Source of the DNA: Selaginella moellendorffii | Taxonomy: Eukaryota > Streptophyta > Lycopodiopsida > Selaginellales > Selaginellaceae | Direction of reading: 5' to 3' | NCBI RefSeq assembly: GCF_000143415.4 | Contig: NW_003314396.1 | Span: 317,069-358,887, forward strand | Length of the DNA stretch: 41,819 nucleotides | Shown: positions 22,912 to 32,700 of the stretch, in pieces | Position numbering within the stretch: the first letter of the stretch is position 1 | Layout: every line of letters starts with the position of its first letter | The notes under the pieces: generated by a model | Told to the model about the DNA's origin: nothing | Databases searched by the model: none | The model's input: only the letters and a program-made list of their open reading frames with translations | Made by a program: the position numbers and the translations under genes

Positions 22912-25900
22912 AAGAACGAGTGGAACGAGGATGTGAACGAGAACGAAGAGGAGGATGAGATGAGCGGCGAGGGATGGGAGATGGAGAAAAAGAATGAGGA
23001 CTAGGACGAGAAGGATAGCGGCAGTGGAAGTCCTGAACAAGGTCAGGAGAATGACCCAGGTTGTCCGCAGGTTCCCAAGTGCGTTCCTCAGGTCCGTAAC
23101 CCTTCCAGTCCACTAGATAGTAGAGTTTAGACCGTGAAATCTTGGAATCAAGGATGTCCTGAACCTCGTACTCAGACCCATCCTTGAGCTGCACTGGTGG
23201 AGGCGGAGGAATGACCCGATTTGGAATAGGACTGGGAATATAAGGCTCAAGGAGAGAGGAGTGAAAAACGGGGTGAATTTGATATGAGGAGGGAAGTGCA
23301 AGGCGATAAGTGACAGGATTAATGATGGCAGTGATAGGATTAATGATGGCAGTGATAGGGAAAGGACCAAGGCGTTTGAAATCGAGTTTTGGACAAGGCC
23401 TGGTGGTGGAGATATTTCGCCTGAGGAGCCAGACTTTATCCCTGATATTGTAAGGGGGACAATCCTGATGATGGACATTGGCAAATGTTTTATGAGATTC
23501 CTGAGCACGATGGAGGTGGAAAGAGATGGAGTTGTGGATTTCCTGGAGGTTGGAGATAAATGCCTCAGAGCGGGGATTTGAACGAGAGGATTCAGATGGA
23601 GAAGGAAGTGAGAGATTGAATCGGGGATTTTGGCCAGAGTTCGCAAAGAAGGGGGAAACTCGAAGAGAGGAGTGAACAGAGTTGTTATAGGAGAACTCAG
23701 CAAGGGGAAGGATATCGAACCAGTTATCCTGATGATAGTTGATGAAGCACCTCAAGAATTGTTCCAACGTCTGAATCGTTCGCTCGGACTGCCCATCAGT
23801 TTGAGGATGATATGCCGAAGAGAGGTTGGCCTTCACTCCAAGCAGCTGCAAAAACCGTTGCCAGAAATGAGAGATGAACTGAGGCCCCCGATCCGAAACC
23901 ACATCTGTAGGAATCCCATGAAGTCGGAAAATTTCCCTGAATACCAGTTTTGCCATGTCCTCGCCCGAAAACTCCTTGGTACATGGCAAGAAGTGCGCCA
24001 TCTTTGTGAAGCGATCCACCACGACTAAAATGCTGTTAAAACCTCTAGAACTCGGAAGATCACTCAAGAAATCCATGGAGATGGATTCCCAAGGACCTGA
24101 AGGGACCGGAAGGGAACGAAGCAAACCTGAAGGAAGGTGGCGAGGTACCTTATTCCGGGCACAAGTGTAATAGGAGGTAACAAAAGCTTTGATGTAGTCG
24201 TCCATGTGAGGCCACCAAAAGTCCCGTACAACTAGCTCATAGGTTTTTGCAATGCCGAAGTGACCAGCAGTCGGGCTATCGTGGCACGCCATCAGGACCA
24301 ACCTTCGAGCATCACCTTCAGGAACGTAAAGCTGCTCCCCACGGTACAATAAGCCATCTAAGAACTCGAACTTGTCAAATCGCCGGTAGTCGGGAGTTAC
24401 TAGGTGTCCAGCCTGAAGATGGGGGAAAATGTCGCTAGCGAGATCATCGGATTGAAGATCGTTTCTGATTGCATCCATCAAGGAGGAGTCCTGAGGGGCC
24501 AGGGAAATTGCCATAACTTGAAGCCGATCAGGATCGAGGATAACTTGATCCTGTTGATCGAAGGCAGGATTACCAGGCCTGAGACTGAGATAGGAGCGCC
24601 TTGAAAGAGCATCAGGAAGGCCTTGAAACGTTCCAGGTCTATACTTGATAACAAAGTCAAACCGACTCAGGAATTGTGCCCACCTTGTTTGACGACGGCT
24701 TAAAACTCGGGAAGTGGCAAAGTACTCGAGATTTTTGTGATCCGTCCAGACTATTGTTTGATGGCTCGCCCCCTCCAAGAAACAGTGCCACTCTCCAAAG
24801 GAATCCATGATGGCAAGGAGCTCCTTGTCGTGGATTTCGTAATTCATCTCCGCAGGCTGGAATTTCCGAGAATGGAAAGTGACCGGATGAAGTTCGTGAT
24901 CCGCTCCGAGTTGAGACAGCACAGCACCAATGGCAAAGTCGGAGGCGTCAGCCTCGATGAAGAAAGGTTGTGAGGAATCAGCATGGATCAAGATAGGAGC
25001 AGAACTGAAGGCCGCCTTGAGGGTGTCGAAGGCCTGCTGGGCAGCAGTAGACCAAGAGAAGGGAACATCCTTGCGAGTGAGATGTGTGAGAGGAAGGACA
25101 ATGTCAGAGTAGTGATCAATGAATTTGCGGTAGAAGTTGGCGAAGCCAAGGAAAACCTGAACGTCCGACATGGATTGTGGAGGCTCCCATTCGAGAATAG
25201 TCTTGACTTTGGCAAGATCCATCGTGATACCCTCAGGAGTGACAATATACCCAAGGAACTCCACAGACTGCTGATCAAAGGAACATTTCTCAAGCTTCGC
25301 GTATAGGCCGTGTTCTCGCAGCTTCGCTAGCACCTTGCGTACATGTTCGTCATGCTCCTCCTGAGTTTTTGAGTAGATGAGGATGTCATCGAGGTAGACG
25401 ATCACCATCTGATCAAGAAACTCTCGAAAGACGTCGTTCGCTATGTGTTGGAAAACTACTGGAGCATTTGTCAAGCCAAATGGCATGACAGTGTACTCGA
25501 AGTGGCCATAGCTGGTTCGGAATGCAGTCTTCCATTTATCACCAGGCCGGATCCGGATCAGGTTGTATTCTCCACAGAGGTCGATCTTGGTGAAGAAGCG
25601 GGCACCGCCGAGGCGTTCCAATAGGTCCGAGATCAAGGGCAGCGGATAACGGTTCCGAACAGTCACCTTGTTCAAACCTCGGTAGTCGATGACTAGCCGC
25701 AAGCTCCCATCCTTCTTCTTGACAAAGAAGACAGGCACTCTAGCCGGAGACTGCGAATGCTGAATGTAGCCCGAGGCAAGGTTCTCATCCACGTACTCTT
25801 TGAGGGCCTTAAGCTCGGACGGGGATAACCCGTAGATAGGCCCCCACGGAGGTGACGCTCCTTCCTATAAATCAATGGGACAATCATAAGGCCGATGAAC

Positions 25901-26755
25901 AGGCAGTACACTAGCTTTTTTCTTGTCAAACACATCCCCAAAATCATGATACTTCTCAGGAAGACTGACAGGAGAAACATGCAAAGCAAAAAGAAAAAGA
26001 GGTTCTTCATGAAGGAGTTCTTTCATAGTGATTGTGGAGATAGGAGGAGGCGTACGACTAAATGGAATGATGAGACGAGGATACGGTCCAGTGTAAGATG
26101 GAAGAGAGGAAAAAGAAGAGGGTGAAAACTTTATAGAGTCAGGAACAGAACCCCGATTTGAGTTTAGGGAACTTTTCCTGATTCGGACTCGATGAACAGC
26201 AGGGGAAGCCGTGGGAGAGATGAGCTATAATTCCTTCCAACAAATCTGAGGCTGATGTAGTTGGAACCAAGGAAGACCGAGCACCACAGAGGAGGACTTG
26301 CTGTTGATGATATTGAAGGCGATATCGGTGACGGTGGACCCGATGTGTACTCGAACGGGCAACGTTTCCCTAAGTCCAGAAGATGGAGACACAAAATGCC
26401 CGCCGATGCCTTCAACCCTCAAATCCCGTATGGTAGGAGAAAGAGGAACGTGATGTCGGGCAGCAAAGTCCGTGTCCATGAAGCAGGAAGTTGCACCTGA
26501 GTCCAGTAACGCCAGAGCCTTGAGTCCTGATTGTCCGGCGAAAGAAAGGAGACATGGGACGCGGAAGTTGCGGGAATTGGTGGTGGCTTTGATGAAAGGT
26601 GGTGAGGAGCTTGATAAAGAAGAAAAGTGATTTTTATTTGGGGAGTCCAAACAGACAGCTCCTACTTTGTTTGGACAGGGTCGTTTCCCGACTGCAATAG
26701 AGGTGGACTTTGAGGCAGAGTGAACTCGAGCAGTCGAGGAGGCTTCTTGGGACAT
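22910..26755 (-). pseudogene. Chromovirus pro-pol: protease, reverse transcriptase, RNase H, integrase, chromodomain
   Basis: One frame runs from about 26755 to the TGA at 22910-22912, broken by TAG at 26225-26227 and TAG at 25865-25867. The first part holds an aspartic protease (LLDSGATSCF). The longest intact stretch (960 residues from 25792) holds RT with KIDLCGEY and YLDD (residues 133-136), RNase H (IEADASDFAIGAVLSQ), and integrase with HDSPTAGH, the catalytic MDFLSD, SDRGPQF and QSERTIQTLEQ. A C-terminal chromodomain (about residues 875-926) keeps the aromatic cage Y..W..Y (YEVQD, DWKGYG), expected to bind methylated H3 tails and guide integration. The first cysteine of the integrase CxxC is Tyr (SYYTCARNK). 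A 21-bp tandem duplication (23316-23357) doubles ITAIINP. Protease and pol lie in the -1 frame relative to gag, overlapping its end. Confidence 0.93.
23316..23357. repeat. 21-bp tandem duplication in the integrase C-terminus
   Basis: Two identical 21-bp units (23316-23336 and 23337-23357) duplicate seven residues, ITAIINP, after the conserved LGPF of the integrase GPY/F module. Related elements normally have one copy. The change keeps the frame. Confidence 0.9.
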
Positions 26756-27633
26756 ACAGCTGCTTTGTGATTAGGATCAGCACAATAGAGGCAAAGATTA
26801 TGAGATATTCGACGTTGCTTCTCAGCAGGACTCAACTTCCCTCTAATGAGTCGGGGAGTACCAGAAATATCCATCGGAACCGGAGTAGTAGGTTCAGGAG
26901 TATGCCCCGAAGACTCAAGCTGGGATTCCTGAGTCTGGGACGGAAAAACAGCGGCGCGGCGACTTTCCTGACAACGTTCAAAGAGACGATTGTCACATCG
27001 AACAGCTTTGTTGATGTCATCCGACAGGTCCTTGGGATCCTCCATGGTGAGCAACAAATCCTTGACACCGTTGTTGAGGCCGAAACGAAATTGGTCAATC
27101 AGGGCCCACTCATCCCACTGAGTGTCCAAAGCAAGGAGTTGAAACTCTGCAGCGTAGATCGAGGCAAGACGAGACCCCTGAGAGAGACGTCTCATCTTTG
27201 TGGTAGCAGCCTGAACCCGATCCGTCTCGCCAAAACATGCTTCGAGCTTTTCTTTGAACAATTGAAGATCCATCAACTTTGGAACCACGACCCCTTTCAT
27301 GCTCTTCTCCAGAAGAGGAGAAAACCATGACAAAGCTGCACCTTCGAGCAATGTCCCAATCGCGCCGATTTGAGACTCGGGAGTAGGGTACCGCCGATGT
27401 TGAAGTGCGAAGATCAACTCCATCTGGTTCAGGAATCCGTGAAGCTCTAAACGCTTGCCTGAAAATTTTGCCAGGAAGCTCACCTTCGGTTTAGGAACTT
27501 TGCTGGATCCTTGAGCCGAAAGTGAAGCAAGCTCCTGCTGCATGCGAAGAAGGGTCGCCTTCAGCTCGGTATTCTTAGATTGGATTTTTGCAAGGACTTC
27601 AGCAAAGAAATCAGGATGGTTTGGAGACTCCAT
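26662..27633 (-). CDS. Chromovirus gag (capsid and nucleocapsid)
   Basis: The frame is open from 27684; the likely start is the ATG at 27633 (MESPNHPDFF), giving 323 residues, a usual gag length. It has an N-terminal coiled coil (about residues 10-45, rich in L, E and Q), the retrotransposon gag core (SFLAKFSGKR, LSWFSPLLEKS, LALDTQWDEWAL, FRFGLNNGVKDLL) and one zinc knuckle, CLYCADPNHKAAVC, of the CX2CX4HX4C form that packages RNA. It forms virus-like particles in the host cell. The following protease frame is reached by a -1 shift in the overlap 26662-26755, typical for this group. No stop codon disrupts gag. Confidence 0.92.
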   Translation of the reverse strand: MESPNHPDFFAEVLAKIQSKNTELKATLLRMQQELASLSAQGSSKVPKPKVSFLAKFSGKRLELHGFLNQMELIFALQHRRYPTPESQIGAIGTLLEGAALSWFSPLLEKSMKGVVVPKLMDLQLFKEKLEACFGETDRVQAATTKMRRLSQGSRLASIYAAEFQLLALDTQWDEWALIDQFRFGLNNGVKDLLLTMEDPKDLSDDINKAVRCDNRLFERCQESRRAAVFPSQTQESQLESSGHTPEPTTPVPMDISGTPRLIRGKLSPAEKQRRISHNLCLYCADPNHKAAVCPKKPPRLLEFTLPQSPPLLQSGNDPVQTK

Positions 27634-27715
27634 TGGCAAGAAGAAAGAAAAAAGGGGGAAAAAAAGGCAAAGGTAATCAAACAATCAAAACGAGCTAAAT
27701 AAAAAAACGAAAAAA

Positions 27716-27730
27716 CACAATCTGAATCAA
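27716..27730 (-). other. Primer-binding region complementary to the element's own LTR
   Basis: Two bases inside the 5' LTR, the element strand reads TTGATTCAGATTGTG. It does not look like the plant initiator tRNA-Met site (TGGTATCAGAGC). It is the exact complement of the LTR segment at 27837-27823, which lies at the predicted RNA start. This suggests self-priming. Confidence 0.7.
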
Positions 27731-27732
27731 AC

Positions 27733-28119
27733 TGTCAAGACCCCCAACAAGATCAAGACTGGAAAATGCTAAAGACAAAGAGAAAAAGCTAGTGAAAACA
27801 AAGAAGAGGCCTTAGACTGGTGTTGATTCAGATTGTGGAGAAATGGAACAAGGCTAACCTATATATACTATAGGTTGATGAAGCTCCACCACTCTTGGAT
27901 CGAGGACGGCCTAAATATAGATGAGGTCGAGGAGGCGCCACATCATTATCAGGAATGTGGCTCGAGACTCAGGAATCGGGAAGTCTCTCGAGAGTCAGGA
28001 ATAGGGAAGTGTCTCGAGAGTTAGGAATAGGGAAGTGTCTCGAGAGTCAGGGATGTGGTCTGCAAGTCAGGAATCCGGCGAGAGTCAGGAATGTGGCAAG
28101 AATTGGGGAATTCCTGACA
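27733..28119 (-). repeat. 5' LTR of the chromovirus
   Basis: This is the right copy in window orientation, identical in length to the other LTR. It carries the promoter for the minus-strand transcript and the same three 26-bp units (27979-28056). Confidence 0.96.
27823..27867 (-). promoter_or_regulatory. LTR core promoter: TATA box and predicted transcription start
   Basis: The element strand has TATATATA starting at 27867. Thirty bases downstream lies CACAATCTGAATCAA (27837-27823), so the RNA should start at or very near 27837. That start is inferred from normal TATA spacing. The first 15 bases of the RNA would then be the ones complementary to 27716-27730. Confidence 0.6.
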
Positions 28120-29953
28120 TATATGAGACTATATCTGAGCTAACAGATAACTCAATATGAGTAGATTCATTGATGAATGTGTAATAAATCTGTTATTTAC
28201 ACTAATAATTTGTGCATTGATATACGAAAAAAATAAAATAAAATATCATTGAGACAACATTAGACACAATACAAAAGGCCACCATCTTAAAAAATATGAT
28301 TCATATTGTAAGGGCCAAGTGTATGGCTACGATGCCGTATACTAATATTAGCGTAGTGGGATTTTGGTAACCGTCGGATTGGTTTCAATTTGGACCATTC
28401 ACTCCTGTATATAAGCTAGGGTTTTTGGGTTAATTGATATGCACATTTTCTGTATTCCCTTTCCATATTCTAAGCACTCACAATATCACATAAATTTTTA
28501 TTAATAATAAAGCAATCTATGGACCATTTTTTAATTTTCTGATATGTTGTAGTCTTAGGAAACAATAATATTATGAATTGTAAATACCCTAATATGAGGA
28601 TAAAACCTTATCTTTCATTGAAATATTTTAGCCTCAGTGTAAATTTATATCCAAAATAAATTAAACATAAAGGTAATAATCTTAATTACATTTACCATTC
28701 TCTCTATAAAAAACATATACAGAAAGAATCTTAATGATATAAAAAATACTTTAATTTTGAAATATTACTTCTAGAAAGAACAAATATAAATATATGAAGG
28801 GAGAGGATATCGAATACAATATGGAAAAAGAAAAAAAATTCTAAAACAAAAATATAATGTAATGTAAGTTATTTTTTAAAATAAGTTTTACAAAATATTA
28901 AATTTAAAACAATAAAACATACAATGTCTAAATTAGAATATAAATAAAAAAATTTCTCTAAAAATATGATATTTTCTAACTTATAATAGAAGAGTTAATA
29001 GTTCTAGATATTTCTTGTGTAAAATATTTTCTTAATAGTAATCTTATTTTACTTATTAATATAAACATAAATGAAATTAAACATTATTGAGTTGTCAATT
29101 GGCTAGGATGTAGTCTAAGTTTTATATAATATCATAAATTTTTTTATCACTTTATGCTACATTGTATTTTTACATGAAAAAAATAATTAGGTATATATAT
29201 GATTAAGACAACATTAGTACATGGACCGTGTAAAGAAAATTAATTTAATTATATTAAAGCTATCTATATACCATTCATGAACTTTGTGATATATTATAGT
29301 TCTAGCATAACAAAAGATTATATATCATCAAACCCTACTCTACCCCAGTATAGAGTAAAACATTACCATTCATTTATCATCATAAAATTTCAGCATTCAT
29401 AACAGTGTTATAAAGCCTTAATTTTAAATATAAATACATTAATATGGGGAGATAATAATCTTGTTTCAGATTTATAAAATAAATACATAAAAAGTATTTT
29501 TAATATATATAATATAATAATTTTTATTTTAAATATTACTCTCAAACACATGAATAATAATATTAGATAAATAGTTTTTATCAATGATAATATGTAAAAT
29601 ATTAAAAGTTTTTAAAAGAAAATATAAGACATAAAGCTAACATACTTCACTTATTATCATGCAATTCCAAAAATTTCAGTCTGAAATGATGAAAGATAAA
29701 CTTCCAAGACTTCATCCAACAATCAGATTTTTAAATTTGATATAATGTACTGAGTTATATTTATTATGTTATGATGTGTGTTGGTTTTAGAATCAAATAT
29801 AGAAATTTTTAATATAAATATTATGTTATATTTAACTATATATCTTATAATTATGATTATGTTAAAAATTACAATTACGCTTACAACTCTTTGAAATTAT
29901 TCAAATATCAGAAATAGACACAATGTTCCTAGCATAGCTGGGACTTTTGCAAG
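28120..29953 (+). mobile_element. Helitron copy B, right part and degenerate 3' end
   Basis: This is the continuation of copy B after the LTR element, matching copy C in reverse complement: 28250-28300 against 39725-39775, 28490-28640 against 39570-39710, and 29760-29953 against 38497-38690. The 3' end shows a mutated hairpin (29928-29944) followed by ACTTTTG and CAAG (29950-29953), a one-base change from CTAG, with T next. It is interrupted by a 176-bp insertion at 28307-28482. No coding potential was seen in this part. Confidence 0.65.
28307..28482. mobile_element. Solo-LTR-like insertion, 176 bp
   Basis: The segment begins TGTAAGGGCC and ends CACTCACA. It is flanked by atat on both sides (28303-28306 and 28483-28486) and is absent at the same place in copy C. 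It contains a TATATAAG box near 28417. TG...CA ends plus a target duplication fit a solo LTR of a small LTR element or TRIM. A MITE is the alternative. Confidence 0.6.
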
Positions 29954-30165
29954 TACTCCCTTATTTAAAAGTGCTATTGGCATATGGCATCTAGTGTCTT
30001 TTATTCCATTTTAGAATATTATTTGTGAATATACTTATAATCTAATGGTTGAAATTCAAAAACTTCAAATAAATGGCATAGATCATGTGGTAAAAGGTTG
30101 GCAATGCTTCAATTTTAATTTTAAAAATGCTCCAAATCAAGTGAAATTTTTTAGGGCAATCAGGT
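29954..30165. repeat. Repeat shared by the outer flanks of Helitron copies B and C
   Basis: The roughly 200 bp just outside the CTAG-like end of copy B match, in reverse complement, the roughly 200 bp outside the end of copy C (38298-38496). Shared blocks are ACTCCCTTATTTAAAAGTG, CTTCA.AT..ATGGCATAGATC and CTCCAAATCAAGTGAAAT. Either both Helitrons entered copies of one repeat, or the mobile unit is longer than the canonical terminus suggests. Confidence 0.65.
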
Positions 30166-30175
30166 AGATTGTGAG

Positions 30176-30177
<2 letters not shown>

Positions 30178-30216
<39 letters not shown>

Positions 30217-30221
30217 CCCTA

Positions 30222-30252
<31 letters not shown>
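30178..30252. repeat. Compound (CT)n-(GT)n microsatellite
   Basis: About 17 CT units (30178-30213) followed by a C run and about 14 GT units. Frames reading through it are artefacts. Confidence 0.9.
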
Positions 30253-30878
30253 AAAATATCTTTTGGGACGAAATTCTGAGCAAGCTCCAGTCATTGAGAG
30301 CCAAATTGGTAATAAACTCACCTGCATGATACTATGAGATGCTATGATAGACATGTGCCATTATCGTGCAGGTAAAGTGGCAAAAAAAGGCTGCAGAGTA
30401 AGCTCTCCACAAGCTGATTTTTCTGTGTGGTTCTACTTCTGCCTCCAATGATAGTTAGCTTCTGCCTAGCATAGGAGAGAAATTAGAACATAAAGCTGAA
30501 GGAATATTGAAAACCACATACTTGGCTGTAAGTTGCTTTGTAAGGGATTGTAAGCACCACTCCAAGTCCTTTTCTCTAAGCTACTTGACAACAAGGGCTC
30601 ACATGGTGAAGAGGAACAAAATTGGAGTGAAGCACTTGCTAATGGAGCCATTAGAGCATTAGAGAAAGTATCTTAGCTAGGGAGGAATAAGCACCAGCCT
30701 TGGCATGTTCTTGACAAGTCTGCATTTATAGCGCTCGTAGTTGGGTATGTCCTCCTCCATGTCATAGTTCTTGTTGTTCTTTCAAGCAAGAATATTGAAG
30801 AGTGAAGATGATAAAAGGGCTTAATATAGCAGCTTATGAGAACTATTTACATTCATTGCTTTATTGTTCTAGGTAGAG
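30253..30878. other. Low-information stretch before the H3-like mini-ORF
   Basis: It is less AT-rich than its neighbours. A minus-strand frame at 30466-30651 (61 codons) has no recognisable motif. An acceptor-like TTCTAG lies just upstream of the mini-ORF at 30879. Confidence 0.4.
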
Positions 30879-30977
30879 ATGGCTAGGACTAAGCAGACAA
30901 TCAGGAGGAAGTACTGTGATGAAGATGAGTATTGTGAGGATGATTATAATAAATATTATGACAATGCTGTGTATTAA
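30879..30977 (+). pseudogene. Histone H3 5' fragment, 32-codon mini-ORF
   Basis: The ATG at 30879 opens MARTKQTIRRK. The first seven residues are exactly those of histone H3, and the DNA then diverges after a small insertion and runs into an acidic, tyrosine-rich tail ending at TAA (30975-30977). An acceptor-like TTCTAG about 8 bp upstream fits the 5'-UTR intron common in plant H3.3 genes. It ends exactly where the AT-rich direct repeat begins. Most likely it is a captured H3 start. Whether it is translated is unknown; a peptide with a free H3 tail could in principle be read by H3K4-binding proteins. Confidence 0.5.
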
Positions 30978-32330
30978 TTTACCTATACATTACTTCTCCT
31001 CTTTTTAACATATTATAACCATGTTATAAATAAAAATATAGGTAATATAAAATTTAAGTTATAATTTTAAATTTAATAAGTTTTTCATGTTTTTATTTGA
31101 ATTAATATAATTTAGGTGATTATTAAAAATAAACCATATCAGTAATAAAATAGTTAAATTTCTCAATCAAATTGGTAAGGTGATGTGGGAGATATATATA
31201 GCATACCCAAGATAAATAAATTTTCTTTTCTACTTTTACAATGTTAGAAATTTTAATTGTATACAAGGTTAAATTTACCTAGCTTTTGCTTCTATTCAGC
31301 ATTAGAGTAATGTAAAATAATGAAATTAATGGAATTATAAAATGGATGTATTTGGTAAGATAAGATCATTTTATTTATCATCATAAAAATTAAATTGTAA
31401 TTTGTTTTTATTGCCTTTATAAAAATGTAAACAACCCTAAAAGCACCCACAATTGACTTTTCATAAAATCAAAGAACTATAGGTTTTTTTGTAATTTTTT
31501 TGGTGAAGTTATAAATTTAATTACGTACTGAGTTAACTTCTTTATTATCTGAACTGTAATGATGCCTTTAACTTTCATAGTATACTAAAGAATAATAGAT
31601 TTTTTATTATGTATCTCATTTTGCATTTAAAAACATACATTAGTAAATTTATCCATATTGCTACCTCATTTATATTAAACCTCATAAACTGGCAATAGAG
31701 AGTGATTCTAGATATATTGAAAGAATATAAGAAATGTATAATAGTTACTTGCAACTCAAGAGATAGTAAAATAGTGTAATTTCTATAAAAAAAATTTGAT
31801 TATGAAATACTTTAAAGCAATATTTCAAATATAGTTATATCGTGAGAAAGAACCACTAAATTTTTCATACATTTTCTATATATAAATAAAAATTGTCCCT
31901 TAGTGGCTATTACTTCTGCCAAATGCTTTTTTTCACTTCTGTATGTATAAAGGATTTAATGTAAGCTGCTGGTGCTTCTTTTTTCCATTTTTCCTAGTGT
32001 ATTGAGAGGATTGATTTTATATTATAGATAAATAATCTTCATGGCTCATTATGCCAATGTAGAAATAATACTATGGAATGACAAATCATGGAAGATGAGG
32101 AAAGATAAGGTAAAAGGTGTAGTGTTACCATCCAGCTGGAGATATTAAAGATATTTCAAGAAAATCCTACATAATACCAACTTTATAAATATTCTTACAC
32201 TAATATTCTATTCCATCTACGTTTTATTTCTATCATGGAATATTTAATGAAATTATAATATATTAGATAAAAAATTAAAATTTAAAAAATTAAATGTAAC
32301 ATATCACATTATAAATACATAATATAATCA
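30968..32330. repeat. AT-rich direct repeat R1
   Basis: It matches 40490-41560 in the same orientation over more than 1 kb. Shared blocks include the start GTATTAATTTACCTATA, the GATGTGG.AGATATATATAG block and the micro-ORF region. A third, partial copy lies at about 32670-33170. The family is not recognised; it occurs next to Helitron tails and may be part of a larger Helitron. Confidence 0.7.
32041..32148 (+). CDS. Micro-ORF in repeat R1 (35 codons)
   Basis: The ATG at 32041 opens MAHYANVEIILWNDKSWKMR and ends at TAA 32146-32148. The VEIILWNDKSWKMRKDKV core is almost unchanged at the DNA level (about 50 bases) in the other copy at 41264, although the flanks have diverged, and the N-terminal length difference (9 bp) keeps the frame. 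The family is not recognised; the K.W..R pattern faintly recalls a B3-type DNA-binding start. It could be the first exon of an element-borne gene. Confidence 0.35.
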   Translation: MAHYANVEIILWNDKSWKMRKDKVKGVVLPSSWRY

Positions 32331-32339
32331 TAATAAACA

Positions 32340-32700
32340 TTTTTCAAATTAAAATAAAAATAGATTTAAATATAGATTCAAAACTCACTTAATCTACATA
32401 CATGTTGTAAATTATAAAAATATAAACATTGTTATGGAGTTTAGTACTAATTAAATTTAAAGTATTGTATTACATATCATTAACACTATTTTTACATATA
32501 TTTTTATATAGAGAGAATGCGTATATGAATTAAGAGTATTATCTCTATGTTTCATTTTTCCATTTATCTTTGTACAACAAAATTATGTTTAATTTCACTG
32601 AAGTACTATCAAATCAATCAAATACTCTTTGTTCTATAAAGGTTTCATTCTATAGATCAAAGAGTATGCTCAAATATCTGCTGGGAGACATAACATGCTG
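32340..32700. mobile_element. Fragment of Helitron tail (copy E)
   Basis: A short match to the tail of copies A, C and D (AAACTCACTTAATCTACATACAT against 38955-38975 and 7470-7490, then the TATAGAGAGAATG block). No termini are present. It lies between repeats R1 and R3. Confidence 0.45.

Larger units (their letters stand above)
22512..28119 (-). mobile_element. Full-length Ty3/gypsy chromovirus LTR retrotransposon
   Basis: The two 387-bp LTRs begin TG and end CA, and the insertion is flanked by a 5-bp target duplication tatat (22507-22511 and 28120-28124). Internal order on the minus strand is primer site, gag, protease, RT, RNase H, integrase, chromodomain and polypurine tract: a chromovirus. 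Nine differences in 387 bp (about 2.3 percent), eight of them transitions, mean a fairly young insertion. It sits inside Helitron copy B. Two in-frame TAG codons and a lost integrase zinc ligand make this copy probably non-autonomous. Confidence 0.96.

Noticed and set aside
23113-25306. Many open frames on both strands inside the retrotransposon pol
   Set aside because: Shadows of the minus-strand pol frame, without motifs of their own.
25693-26010. A second minus-strand frame between protease and RT that seemed to show a frameshift
   Set aside because: Careful reading of the pol frame through 26026-25868 shows it continuous up to the TAG at 25865, so no frameshift is needed.
30160-30354. 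Minus-strand frame with THTHTH and RERERE runs
   Set aside because: Translation of a dinucleotide microsatellite.
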